This document shows, piece by piece, positions 10,429-21,239 of a DNA stretch of 64,000 nt. The translations under genes and the position numbers were made by a program. Numbering within the stretch: position 1 is the stretch's first letter; every line of letters starts with the position of its first letter. The DNA is from Salvator merianae (taxonomy: Eukaryota > Chordata > Lepidosauria > Squamata > Teiidae). The stretch lies in contig QVOM02000075.1 of assembly GCA_003586115.2 (NCBI GenBank), positions 55,838-119,837 on the forward strand. The letters run 5' to 3'. The notes under the pieces are model-generated. The model was not told where the DNA came from and made no database searches. It was given only the letters and a program-made list of their open reading frames with translations.

Positions 10429-13400
10429 ATGAAAACCTGCCTTGCGCTGCTGACGGTGCTGTTCGTAGCCAGAGGAGACCCCTTCCCAGGTAGGTTGGGT
10501 TTATCCCCTCCGGTCTTAAACTGCGCCTTGAAATCCCTTTCTCTTTATAGGCATTAGTGGACAGCTTCTGGGAGCTGGGTGTGTGTGTGTCCCCCCCCCA
10601 AGACCCCAATTTTCTCCCGGTTTTTGCGAGGAAGGAACCTTCCAAAGGCCTGTCACACGTGTGGGGCTCAATCCAGGTCAGTATTTGCCCCCTAGGGGCT
10701 CAAACCTGATCTTAGCAGGGACGTGTAAAAACGAGGGCTGATGTTTTTGCGCCAGCGAGGAAAAGAGCTTGCATAAATTCTGGTATGTCATTTCCCAAGA
10801 GGGCTCCAGAAAAAAAGAAAAGTCCCTTACCGCCCTTTTTAAAAGTGCAGCAAAGAGATACAGCTGTTCGCACTTTGGCACCACTGGGCACCCTTGCAGG
10901 ACATGCCCCCAAACCATAGTGTGTGTGGGGGGGTATTAGAAGCAGGGTGCAGGATCCCGTGGCACCAAGATGCTGGGAAATGCACACCCAGCACAGGAAG
11001 TTGCCACTGAACTTTTCCAAGGAGAAGGACAGACCTAGGAAACAGAAACTGCAGCCCCTTTTTTTTATCATTGTTTCTACCCACCAGCGCAGTCCAGGTA
11101 GCTACATCCCTGGATTAAATCCCTGCTTTGTTGCTTTGTTCTTCAAGGGGGGGGGGGGGAGGAATTTATGGCTCCTTTCCAGTTTAAACATATTCCAAAG
11201 CAACCTATCTCTCCTGCGGTTCAAACCCCACTTCCGCCTTCAAGACGCAGGTCCCAAACCATTTTTCAGCCTTGTCTCCCTCACAGGGTTGTGAGAATGA
11301 GTCCATAGAAGGGAGCAGAATTCCCTGTGCCACCTTGGAGGGCAGAAATGCCAGTTGCAGCAGCAATAATATGATAGATGAGGACAGGGGGAAGTAATAA
11401 ATGCAAACCTTTTTCTTTGCTAATTGGCTCGAAGATTTAACTGGGTTCAGATGGACAGGAAGGATGCTGGTAGCTTTGGACCAAGGACTTTAATATTGTG
11501 AGCCACTCTACCATAGTTTAGATGCTATCCCAGAGCCAGCAGGAAGAACCATCTGGGATTCACTGAGCTCTGTCTTGCCTTATTCAAAGAAGAGGCACAG
11601 CACAAAAGGAAAAGCGCTGCAAGGGGAGGAGGAAAAAGCAAACTTGGGCAGTCTTTATTATTTGTGAGCCCTCAGATTGCTTAAGCAGTGTCTGACGCAT
11701 CTCTCATCCAGCTTCTGCAGCCCTGAAAGGAGATAATATTTTGCAGGCATGGCAAGGTGGTTGTTTTTTAATGAGACCCCCCAGATTTTAAAGGAAGCAA
11801 TCCCATTTAAATTCCTGCAGGTCTCTTGGAAAGCACACCGCAGGGGATTCAAAAGGGTGCCTTGTCCACCGCTCCAGCCAAAACACATTAGCAGGCAAAC
11901 CCTCTCTGAAGTGTGCCAAGGACATTGGTGCCCCAGACTGCTCCAGAATCTTAGGGAATTGGCGCTGTTTTCTCTGCATTGTTTGGGTGCCCCCGAGCTG
12001 GAATCCTGAGTGAGCGTGCGGCACTGGGCAGCAGAGTCTGTTGCTATGAAAGGATAGCAGAACTTTCCCAGACTAATTAGCCAGGATCACACCGGAGTCT
12101 GACCTTTCCGGCCCAGGGGTTCCAGCTGGAGTTCTGGCAGAACAGCCATTTATTTCGCAGACGTGGGGGCAACACCGTGCCGTACCCGCGAAGGGAACGC
12201 GGCTGCGCTGTGCCTTTCGCGCAGGGTTCCCTCAGGTTTGCCCGGCGGGAGCATCTTTTCCCGTGGGGGGAGGGGTGAGCAGCGTGGGAAGGAGAACGGA
12301 CCCCATTTCTCCCAACAGAGAAGGAGAACCCCCAAAGAGGAAACAGGTGTGCGCTTCGAAAGCAGAGAGTCAGTCCCTTTTGAAAAGGGGGTTCCAAGCT
12401 CCCTCGCAAGACTGTGGGAGCATTATGGCGCAGGATGCTGTCTTTGAAAGGGGGGTTGGCCACAGTTTATACAAACAGCAGCCCCTGGCCGGTGATGACA
12501 TGGGGTACGCTCAGTGTCATGGGCCAGCACCCGTCTGGGTCAGTGCTCAAGGGCCAGTACCAGTCTGAGGCCTAAATTAAAAAGAAAAAAAATCTAAACA
12601 GCAGCCCCCCCCTTTTCAAACTGTGCAAACAGATTGTGCAGAATTTCTTCTAAGCATTCAGATGTAGTAGTCATGAAAGGGACTCATTATTCCCTCTTCT
12701 ATGCTGCTATTAAAGGTACAGGAGCCCCGACATTCCCTCTTCTATGCTGCTATTAAAGGTACAGGAGCCCCCAGACTTCTTCTCTTACACAGCTATTAAA
12801 GACTCGGAAACGTGCTCACTTCTGTGACTGTAAAAGGGCCAGGAGTCCTGCTGTCTTTTCCAGCAGGCAATCCTAGAACCTGCAAATGGCCTGAGCGGCA
12901 ATCGTGCCGTCCGGAGACACAAAACACGTTGACGCAACGCGGCCAAAGGAAGTGGCTTTGTACAGTTTCCAAAGGAAAGCAAAAGGTCTGGACAGAGCAG
13001 CGATGTGTCTTAACCCAAAACAGGCGCGAATCAGCTTGAAATTGGGAACAAATGCTCTCCAAGCGGCCTCCTGTCAGGATTCCATGCGGCTCTGCCAAGG
13101 GGAGGACGGGCTGTAAATACAGTATAACAAAATAAATGAAGCCCGAGCGGAGCGCGCCCTACCGAGTCACCTGCTGTGATTCAGTCAATGCTTTTGCTTC
13201 TGTTTGCGGGGAATGTCGCTTTGTTTTGCTTTCCTTTCAGTTCGTTTTGAGGTTGCTTTTATGCCTACTGTTACACTTTGTAGCTAGCAGCATTGTAAGT
13301 TACTAGTCCTTGTGGTGCTGGAAGTAAAACCACTGGCAATTCAGGCCTGTAGGTGGGAAAAGAAGCAACTATTAAAGGTGCAAAAGCCCCCAAATTCCTT

Positions 13401-16400
13401 TTTCTTTGACACTATTAAAGGTGCAAGAGCCCTCGGATTCCCTCATCTGAGAATCAGAAAATCAATATGAAACACTTTCTTGGAGCCTGTTGTGGTTTTG
13501 CAGGGGGAGCTGTTGTGTTGTGGTGTGTTTTTTGCACAGGGAGCAATTGAGTGTGTTGTTGGTTTTTCGAAGGTGGGGGAATCTTTTTCAGGCCTCTTCC
13601 CCCACACCCTGAGCTGAAGTTTTTGGGAGAAAGTTTTGTTTTTTTTTTAAGCGTGGGAGCGTCTGGTGTGCCGAGACAGAAATGGCGGAGCGCTAGCTTG
13701 CAAGAAATGAACGATTAATTCAGAAGATTAAGGAACAAACGGCCTTTTGATTTGCTTGCCAGCTGGCCGGCTATAATGCTGGCTGTCTGTCTCAGATACC
13801 CATTTTTTTGTGGGGGGGGGGCAGCAGAGAAATCTGCAATTGGGTGGGGGGAATGGATCGGGAAAAAATCCCAGACAAGACCTCACACGGTCCCTCGGCA
13901 TCCTGCTTTCCCGCCTCTCCTTGATCTTTGCTCTATAGACAGAACAAAGTGTGTCTGTCTGGCCTCGCTTTTATACCGGAACACTGGGGGACAGAAAGAC
14001 GTTTTGGCTTCTGTGCGGGTTCAGGCCTGGGGTTTTCTGCTGCAAGGTGCAGGGCTTCCCTTCCCTTCCCCAACCCTCAAACCCAGGACCCTCCTCCTGC
14101 CTGCAAAGCCAAAGCAGCTCGGATGCCGATGCCTTTGGAGGGGGAAACGAACAGCAAATCCAACTAGGGAAACTGCTGTAGAGTCTTGGGGATTTCTTAG
14201 ATGCAGGATTGCTAAATGTCTTCATGGGACTGTGGGATCCCGGCTGCGAGGCCAGATTTAAGGTTCTGGGCTTGGCTTATAAGGCCCCAAACAACCTGGG
14301 AACAGGTAGGGTCCTTGTTAGATCAGCTTATCCAATACAGACCAGCAGGATGACTCCAATTGTCTGGGAAAGTCCTATTGTGAGTGCTACCAATGACCGA
14401 ATGTCATTCTGCAGTGTCCAGAACACTGGAGAAGCCCTGCTGGATCAGGCCACAGCCCATCTAGCCCAGCATCCACCTCACACAGTGGCCCACCAACTGT
14501 TTCCAGACATCTCAAGCAGAAGACGAAGGCAAGACCATCACCGGCTCTCCGCTCCCTGCAAATGGCAGATCTGTTTATCATTTCCTTGTATTTAGCCAGA
14601 GCCGAGGAGTGCAGCAACTTGGACCCGTTATTTCTCTGCTCCTGTGCCAATGCAGAAGCTGTCTCAGATAACACCCGCCCCACTCCCCGTGGCAGGGAGT
14701 TCCACAGGGCCACAGCACGGCCCCTTTCAGCCGGGTCCCTTTTTCTCCCAAACAGGTGGCATCTGCTGGTTGCAGCAAGGGCGGGAGGCGAAGTGCGCAA
14801 TGATCGTCCAGACGGGCGTAACTTGGGAGGAATGCTGTGCCAACAGCAACACAGATATGGCATGGTCCAACGTCTCGCACCCGGACAACAAAATCAGTCT
14901 GCTGAGAATCCTGGGACTCGTCAACTGCCATCCTTGCAAAGGTGAGCAGCAGATGGTGAAATGAAGAGCACCTCCATTTTTTATTTATATCAGGCAGTCA
15001 TTCTGCAGACCGCCCCTGCTAGGAAAAGCCCAATCCCAAATCCAGATCCATAACCTGAATTCTAACCCATACTCAGAACGCTAAGTCCCAACCCATAACC
15101 CAAATTTGAACCCAAACCCATAACCTGAACCCTCACTCATACCCATAATCCTAACCCTAACCCCTTAGCCAGATTCAAACCTGAACCTTAATTCTAACCT
15201 GAATCCCAAACCCATAACCTGAACCCTAAACCATAATCCTACGTCTAACCCCTAACCCAGATTCAAACCCGTAACCTGAACCTTAATTCTAACCCCTAAC
15301 CCCTACCCTTCCAGTTTACAGTTCCAAAACGGCGGGACAAAAGCTGCAAAGGGACGAGTTAAGGTTTCTTTCCCAAGCTGCAAGAGAAACGCCATGGGTT
15401 TTGAGACCAAAATATTTGACGGGCTGCAACCTGGGGCAGTCTAGCTTTTAGCATCCCAGATTTTTTTAAGGCTGACAAAGGTACACAGAACATTCCTGTC
15501 TGCAGCTAAGAATATACTTGAAAGAACATCTTGCAAGCTACTGCTTGTTTCCAGCAGAAAACTCTAAAATCGGGCCAGGAGGGTTCTGCATAAAGACACA
15601 GCCGACACCAAACAGTTCAAACTCAGCGTGCTTTACAGACAAAAAAAACACAGAAGGATGAAGAAGAAGAAGAAGAAAAGGAGAAGGAAAGAAATCGATT
15701 TAAGTTCTTCGGCTGCTGTCCCTTAAAACTTTGGGAGTAGAGCATCTCTGCCAGCTGGAAGAACGTTCCCGACTGGCCCTTGATTCCCCAAGCTTCCTTC
15801 TCGCAGGCCTGGATCAGACCACCCCCATCCCAGTGCAGTCTACCTGAGGTGACCCCTGAATCCTATGCACCTGGGCTCTTTGCGAGCCTGGTGCAGAAGC
15901 GCCCCTTTCTTTCCCCCGCAGATATTCGGGTGTCTGGGGCTGCATTCCTTTTGTTGTTGTTGTTGTTGTTAATTTCGGCACGCTGGCCGCCTCCCAGACC
16001 GTCAGCCCGGCCCACACACAGCTGCACCGCTGCAGGGAAGTGTGTTCCGTGCACCTCGCCTCTCCCCGCCCCGCCCCGCCAGCGCTGGCTGAACCCTGCC
16101 AGACGGTTTCTGCCCCAGGGTGACCCGGCACACAATGTACCCGCCTGTCTCCTGTCTGCTCTCTCCCCCCCCCCGACTGAAGGGGTTTTCCCCACTCCTC
16201 TCCCCCTCCCAGACAGAACTCCTGACTTTTGCCCACTCCTGTCTTCGTGTCACGAAGAGCTCGGCGCGAAACAGGGAGGCCTATTGTTGGGTAAAGGTCT
16301 CTGCCTTGCGTTGCCAGATCCTTCTTGAAAATCTCCCCCACCCCACCCCACCCCACCCCAGACACACACACGCACCCTTGATTTTCGCCTGCTGCACAGT

Positions 16401-18696
16401 TCGTGGCGTGGAAGCTGGTTCTTGCAACTTTTCGCTCTCTCCGTTACGGCTTTCTCCTTTTCGTTCCCCAAAAATCCCATTCTCCTCCCTTGGATCGCTG
16501 ACACCCACGCCAGACCCGTTTTTGAACATCTCTGCGCCATTCCTGGCCTGATGCGTTTTGCGCACGTGTGACTTTCGGAGCCCATCTCCCTCCTGAAGAG
16601 CTGGAGGCAGTAGCTTTTCCGTCCTAACAACGGCCCTGTGAGGTAGATGAAGGCAAGAGGCAGCCAACAGCCCGAGGATTCGAACTCAGGTCACAGCCCA
16701 GCACTCTGCTCCCTGCACAGGAAGAAACCCTCCTCTTAAACCTCTTCCTTTCTCCTTAGAGACCTGTGAAGGTGTGGACTGCGGGCCGGGAAAAGTCTGC
16801 AAGATGAAATACGGGCGTCCGCAGTGTACCTGCGCCCCCGACTGCTCCAACCTGCCCAAGAAGCTGCAGGTCTGTGGCTCGGACGGCTTCACCTACCGGG
16901 ACGAGTGTGAGCTGCTGACGGTCAAATGCCAGGCGCACCCGGACCTGGAGGTCATGTATCAAGGGCGGTGCAAAAGTAAGCAACGTCCCCGCGTCAGCGG
17001 TGGCGCCCTGGGGCATGGCAGCAACCCAGGGTGCCTGGCATGCAACCTCAGTCCTACCGCTCCCCTCCCTAAGCGGCAGAGACCCTGGAGTCCGGATTTT
17101 TCCTTAAGGGGACCCTTCTCCAGTTCCATCTGCCAAGCTGCAGCTTCTGTCTCCCCCTGGAGCTTGTGGTCTCTCCATCCCAGGCAGCCTCTCTTCAACA
17201 ACGTGATTTCCCAGAGGGTCGGTCTAGATGACCTTTGGTGGATCCCTTTCCGCCTCCACTGTTCTACAGCTCTGTGATTTTAGGCTGCCTTTTCCTACAG
17301 CCCTGGGGTGCTTTTGTCCCTCTTCCGCCATTCAGAAACAAGAGTTCTGGCTGAGCCATTTTGCAGAGTTATCCTCCCCCCCCCCCCCAAAGATTTGTCC
17401 AGCCCCTGTTTACAAAGCAGAAAAACTCCCAGTCAGAAGGAAGTGCTGTCCTGCAAGGATTTTATTTTAAATACGCTTTAGGAATATTCTATGACTCTTC
17501 TCTTTTTACTGTATATCTTTTATTTACGTAATTAAAATACATTTTCTTCATCCTCCGTCGTACAGTCCAGGTCCTTGGCAGCTATTCCTATCACCTGGGA
17601 ACTCAGTGCACTGATTGCTTTGAACCCCAAGTGCACTGCTTATAAATCAGGGACCCCTTGCCCCCATTCAGGGACAGATCCGGGCCGTGACCAACTCTGC
17701 CCCCTCTAGGCTATTTGATGGACAACCACCGTCCAGCAGGGATGCAGTTTTTCGGCCGCCCGAGTGTCGCTATGTTTGGTCTCCCCCTCTAGAATCCTGT
17801 GCCAGCGTTGTGTGTCCAGGGACCCACACCTGCGTGGTGGACCAGACGGGGAGCGCCCACTGCGTCATGTGCAGGGCCTCCCCTTGCCCGGAGCCCACCA
17901 GCATCGACCACGCCCTCTGCGGGAACAACAACGTCACCTACCCTTCCACCTGTCACCTGCGGCGAGCCACCTGCTTCTTAGGGAGGTCCATCGGCGTCCG
18001 GCATTATGGCAGCTGTGCAGGTACCTCCTGACCTTTAATAGCAGAGAGTTTGGGTGGGGCGGGGTGGGGAGGTAGACCCCACCATCGATTCCCTCTGCCT
18101 GCTGTTTATTTAACACATCCTCATCCTCCTTCCCCGTAAACCAAAGATCTTTGCGAAAGTAAATATTCGGAACCGAGAGAAAAACCACGTGGAATTATAC
18201 ATCTAATTAAAAACAGGGTGGAAGTTGGGTGGATTAAGGAAATCAGCCCTTCACCCAGCTGCCTGCTGAGAGCTGAAACTGCAAGCGTCTCACGAATATC
18301 AGAGCGGAGGGCGTTCCATAAGGAAGATGCCACCACAGGAAAGGCCCTGCTGTGGGCTGTCGCGAGATTCTGACACACGCATGTAGCAAAGCTTACAGAG
18401 AGGGGAGCGTCTTTGGGCTTCCCCACGTTCGCCAGCTCAGTTTGTATCCTTAGGGGTGGGCAGGGGTCAGACTTTGCTACCACCACCCATTTTAGCAAGA
18501 AGGAGAATTTCTTGGGAGGGTTTCACCCCACCCTCTTCCTTGGTGCCACTGAAGGATGGATTTGTACTTCGTTGCATTCTGCATTTGTAGAATCAAAGCG
18601 CTGATATTCTTCTTTTTCTTTTCTTCCTTCCTGTTCTCTTTAGCCCCAAACCAGAACCCCCTGGACAGAGAGGATGCGGAAGAGAACTACATCTAA
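10429..18696 (+). CDS. FSTL3: Follistatin-like 3, five exons, complete
   Basis: Exons 10429-10489, 14756-14941, 16760-16975, 17793-18020 and 18644-18696 join in frame to 248 codons (247 residues; human FSTL3 has 263). It is a secreted glycoprotein that binds and neutralises activin, myostatin and related TGF-beta ligands. Exon 1 encodes the signal peptide ([13 protein letters not shown]). Exon 2 is the N-terminal ligand-binding domain (residues 21-82; [20 protein letters not shown]). Exons 3 and 4 are two follistatin/Kazal modules (about 83-154 and 155-230; [55 protein letters not shown]). Exon 5 is an acidic tail ending EDAEENYI. Only two follistatin modules are present, which separates it from FST with three. 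All introns are phase 1. Gene and family are certain; the 5' UTR is not defined. Confidence 0.96.
12689..12774. repeat. 43-bp minisatellite, two near-perfect units
   Basis: Units starting at 12689 and 12732 are almost identical and share the core CTATTAAAGGTACAGGAGCC. A third, decayed unit (CAGCTATTAAAGACTCGG) and a weak fourth follow to about 12850. It lies in FSTL3 intron 1. Confidence 0.85.
13367..13441. repeat. Second cluster of the same minisatellite unit
   Basis: Two diverged copies of the 12689 unit (core CTATTAAAGGTGCAAAAGCC, then CTATTAAAGGTGCAAGAGCC) occur about 0.6 kb downstream. This suggests that one array was split or that the unit belongs to a dispersed element. Confidence 0.75.
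14220..14320 (+). mobile_element. L2/Rex1-like LINE C-terminal relic
   Basis: The plus strand translates to [17 protein letters not shown]. This matches the conserved 'FKVLxLxYKALNxL' block near the end of L2/Rex1-type reverse transcriptase proteins. It is a degenerate fragment in FSTL3 intron 1. Confidence 0.65.
14429..14566 (+). repeat. ~250-bp interspersed repeat, copy A
   Basis: The marker words are CTGCTGGATCAGGCCACAGC, CCCATCTAGCCCAGCATCC, CATCTCAAGCAGAAGACGAA and CCCTGCAAATGG. The same words in the same order recur at 33337, 36686(-), 40662, 46660, 54108(-), 62336 and 63664(-). Family assignment needs a repeat library. Confidence 0.85.
14655..14735 (-). mobile_element. L2-like LINE relic abutting FSTL3 exon 2
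   Basis: The minus strand reads [15 protein letters not shown], the conserved 'xALWNSLPxxxR' block at the C-terminus of L2-type LINE proteins. It stops about 20-30 bases before the FSTL3 exon 2 acceptor at 14755. Confidence 0.65.
15048..15309. repeat. Degenerate telomere-like CCCTAA/AACCC repeat block
   Basis: About 260 bases of C-rich repeats with variant words AACCCTAAC, AACCCATAACC, AACCTGAACC and AACCCCTAACCC. A higher-order unit of roughly 100 bp is visible: CATAATCCTA...CAGATTCAAACC...CTTAATTCTAAC occurs twice, starting near 15144 and 15233. It lies in FSTL3 intron 2. True telomeric hexamers are rare in it, so it is either a decayed interstitial telomeric repeat or a telomere-like satellite. 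Confidence 0.8.
16625..16725 (-). repeat. tRNA-core SINE relic
   Basis: A B-box complement (GATTCGAACTCAGG, about 16678-16691) is followed by AGCACTCTGCTCCCTGCACAGG. This is the usual tail of tRNA-core SINEs of the MIR type read in reverse. It sits just upstream of FSTL3 exon 3. Confidence 0.5.
18225..18380 (-). mobile_element. L2-like LINE C-terminal relic
   Basis: The minus strand reads [20 protein letters not shown] followed by [10 protein letters not shown]. This fits the L2/Rex1 C-terminal consensus 'AFSVVAPxLWNSLPxxIR...FKRxL'. It lies in FSTL3 intron 4. Confidence 0.7.
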
Positions 18697-18780
18697 ACCC
18701 GCTTCTGTGATTTCTCGAATTCTCACCACGCCGGGGCATTACCTGTACAGACCGCATATACCTGATATTTATTAAGACCA

Positions 18781-18809
18781 AAAGAGAGAGAGAGAGAGAG
18801 AGAGAGAGA
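18781..18809. repeat. (AG)n microsatellite
   Basis: About 14 AG units, in the FSTL3 3' UTR. Confidence 0.9.
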
Positions 18810-19150
18810 ATCCCTTATTTATATTAATAGATTTAAATATGTGGTGCTGTAACTTAGAGAAATCCGTCCTGATTTCACAGGGCTGCCCTATTCCGCGCAC
18901 TCTTTCCCAGGGTGGAATCCTGAGCAGCCGACAAGAAAGCATATAAACACTCAATGATTGTATCTTCTGAGGTGTAGCTGCTTAGCTCCAGTCCGTCAGT
19001 GCAATTCATTCTTTGCTCACAACCACTCTGCCCTCCTGCTAGGGTTCCTGGAAAGCTCTGAGCATTAAAATAGATTTCCTCACCTGCCTTCTGGCCCTTT
19101 TCCCCCTACTGTTCTTCTCCTGCGCAAAGCGATTCCATCTTTGCCTCCTC

Positions 19151-19358
19151 GGGCCCATCTACATCTAAGTTTTAATCCAGCTTCAGTCCGCTTTCAGAGT
19201 CTGCAAAGTGACAGTCTGTTTCCTTGGGGCATTCTCTAGCTCAAAAACCCCACCTTTGCGTTAGATAACATGGAAAAGAAATGGCTAGTCCCTTTGTTGT
19301 TGCTATCTCTCACTCCGAAAGTGGACTGAAGTTGGATTAAAACTTAGGTGTAGACGAA
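19151..19358. mobile_element. Foldback hAT-like MITE, copy 2
   Basis: The left end TCTACACCTAAGTTTTAATC and the right end ATTAAAACTTAGGTGTAGA are near-perfect inverted repeats. They extend inward through CAGCTTCAGTCCGCTTTC / GAAAGTGGACTGAAGTTG. The ~110-bp centre differs from copies 1 and 3. The total length is about 208 bp with no ORF. Confidence 0.85.
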
Positions 19359-20239
19359 TGAGTCCTTCGTTTCCTCCTCCTTGGATTTGGGGCACTTTTT
19401 CTCTTTCTCTGGTCATCACGTGCCAGCTTATTCTCACCCACGCTACCCCAGCCCACTGCTGCTGGGGAAGCCAACCACTCAGCCTCTTGCAACAAAGTTG
19501 GACTGTTTATTAACATTCTGTGTCCTGTACAGACACTTCCTCACCCAAAGCTTAGAATGCTTACAGACATTTCATGGCAGCACCAAGATTCAGCAGATGG
19601 GCAGGGATTGGGGACTTGGAAGCGGAATGGTAACAGAGATTTGCTCTTCTGCAGATGCCAGGCAGTTCTTAGCCTTTTTTTAATCCTCATATATTTAAAG
19701 TCATGCAGTGCCTTATGCCTGGAGCAGAACAAAAGGACCAGTACCATTTTTGCAACCATGTGGTTTTCTGAGAATGTTATTCCTTCTCTTTATATGTTTT
19801 AAAAAAGCCTATTTTCTATTTTTCTTATGTGTGTGTGTCCTCCTTTTATTTGGCGAGAATGGGTAATTATTGCTGTTAATTGTCTTGGTACCGGAGCAAG
19901 GTCTTTTGTGGGGTAGCTGCAGCGGATATTTCGGGGTCTTTTTGGGGGGAATTCCTTTGCAAGCTGCAGAAATTTGTTCACTGTGGTAAATCCAGGTTGA
20001 ATGGGATTCCAGATTTCACTCCAGACCCTTTTGGTGGCATGCGCAGGAAATGGAGCAGTACAGTTGTTCCTCATATAACACTGTGGTTCGGTTTCTGTAG
20101 ACTGCTGTGTATTGCAAAGCCCTGTTGTGTAATTGTGGCCTATGGAAACCAGTGGTTAGGGGAATCATGGAGTCCCAGTTTGCCAGTAAAACACAAGAGC
20201 CCTTTGATCTCCTTTGTAGTCCAAGGGGCACTGAAAAGT

Positions 20240-20408
20240 CTTTTCCAGCAGCACAATTCAAATGCATTGATTCTTCCACATTCACCTTCCTAATGGTCCA
20301 ACTCTCCCAGTCGTACCTTGCTACTGGGAAGACCAAAGCATTGAATATACAGAGATTTGTCAGCAAGGCGATATCTCTGCTTTTCAACATCCTGTGCAGG
20401 TTTGCCAT
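20240..20408 (-). mobile_element. Bov-B/RTE-like LINE reverse transcriptase fragment
   Basis: The minus strand translates to HRMLKSRDIALLTNLCIFNA followed by LVFPVARYDWESWTIRK. This corresponds to the conserved 'LKSRDITLxTKxxxxKAxVFPVxxYGCESWTxK' stretch of RTE/Bov-B-type ORFs. Bov-B is abundant in squamates and in ruminants, which supports a squamate source. It is a short relic with no intact ORF. Confidence 0.75.
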
Positions 20409-21239
20409 AGCTTTTCTCCTAAAGAGTAAACATCTTTTGATTTCAAGGATGGAGTCACCATCTGAGTGTTGAGCCCAAGAAAATAAAAGCTGACACTGCT
20501 TCTATTTCTTGCCGGGAAGCCAGGTTTTGCACTTTCACCCTTGTCAAGAGGCTCCTAATTCCTACTCATTTTTCTGTCATCACAAAGGAAGAATAGGAAA
20601 GGAAATGTTTGCATTGCATGGGATTGAAAAGGCAAAACCACAGCTCCAAATGCCCTCCAGGGGGCAAAAAAACCCTTATTACTTCTCCACACTTCAAGAG
20701 GGACCATTGCGCTACAGCTCTACATCTGTCGAATAGTTGCAACTATAAAATGCTAACAACAAGATAACTGCTCCATTTATAAATGCATTTATAAGACAGG
20801 AAAATTGGATTTGCTTAAGACTTGATAGGAAAAGTTTGCAAAAAAAAATATCTGTTGAAGTTAATACATTTTCTGCAATAATCCTCAGTTAAGCCGAAAA
20901 AATTCCGAGCTTGTTCGTGCTTTATGTATATGCTTTTTAAAAGGTGAAAAAAAGATGAAAAAGATTCACGTTTTTATATGTCATGTTTTTTATAAATATT
21001 TCTATATATGGAAAAAGTCTTTTATATTCTATTTAATGCTCTTGGAAATCTTAATAAATTAAGCATATTTCTGCAAAGTACGCAAAAATACCCCAAAATA
21101 CAAAACTGTTTTAAAATACATTGTTTTAAAAAAAGGAAACCTTTTTATTTATTTATTTTTTAAAATATCGTACTCATGATAACATGAGCGTATCGCGGAA
21201 TGCACCTCTATCCTATTTTTTGTCTATATCCGTCTATGG

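Noticed and set aside
14209..14595. A 128-codon frame upstream of FSTL3 exon 2
   Set aside because: It is a run of L2-like LINE relic and interspersed repeat copy A, not a gene exon.
15048..15309. A true interstitial telomere or CRISPR-like array
   Set aside because: Perfect CCCTAA hexamers are few and the spacing is irregular, and CRISPR arrays do not occur in vertebrate nuclear DNA. It is described as telomere-like only.
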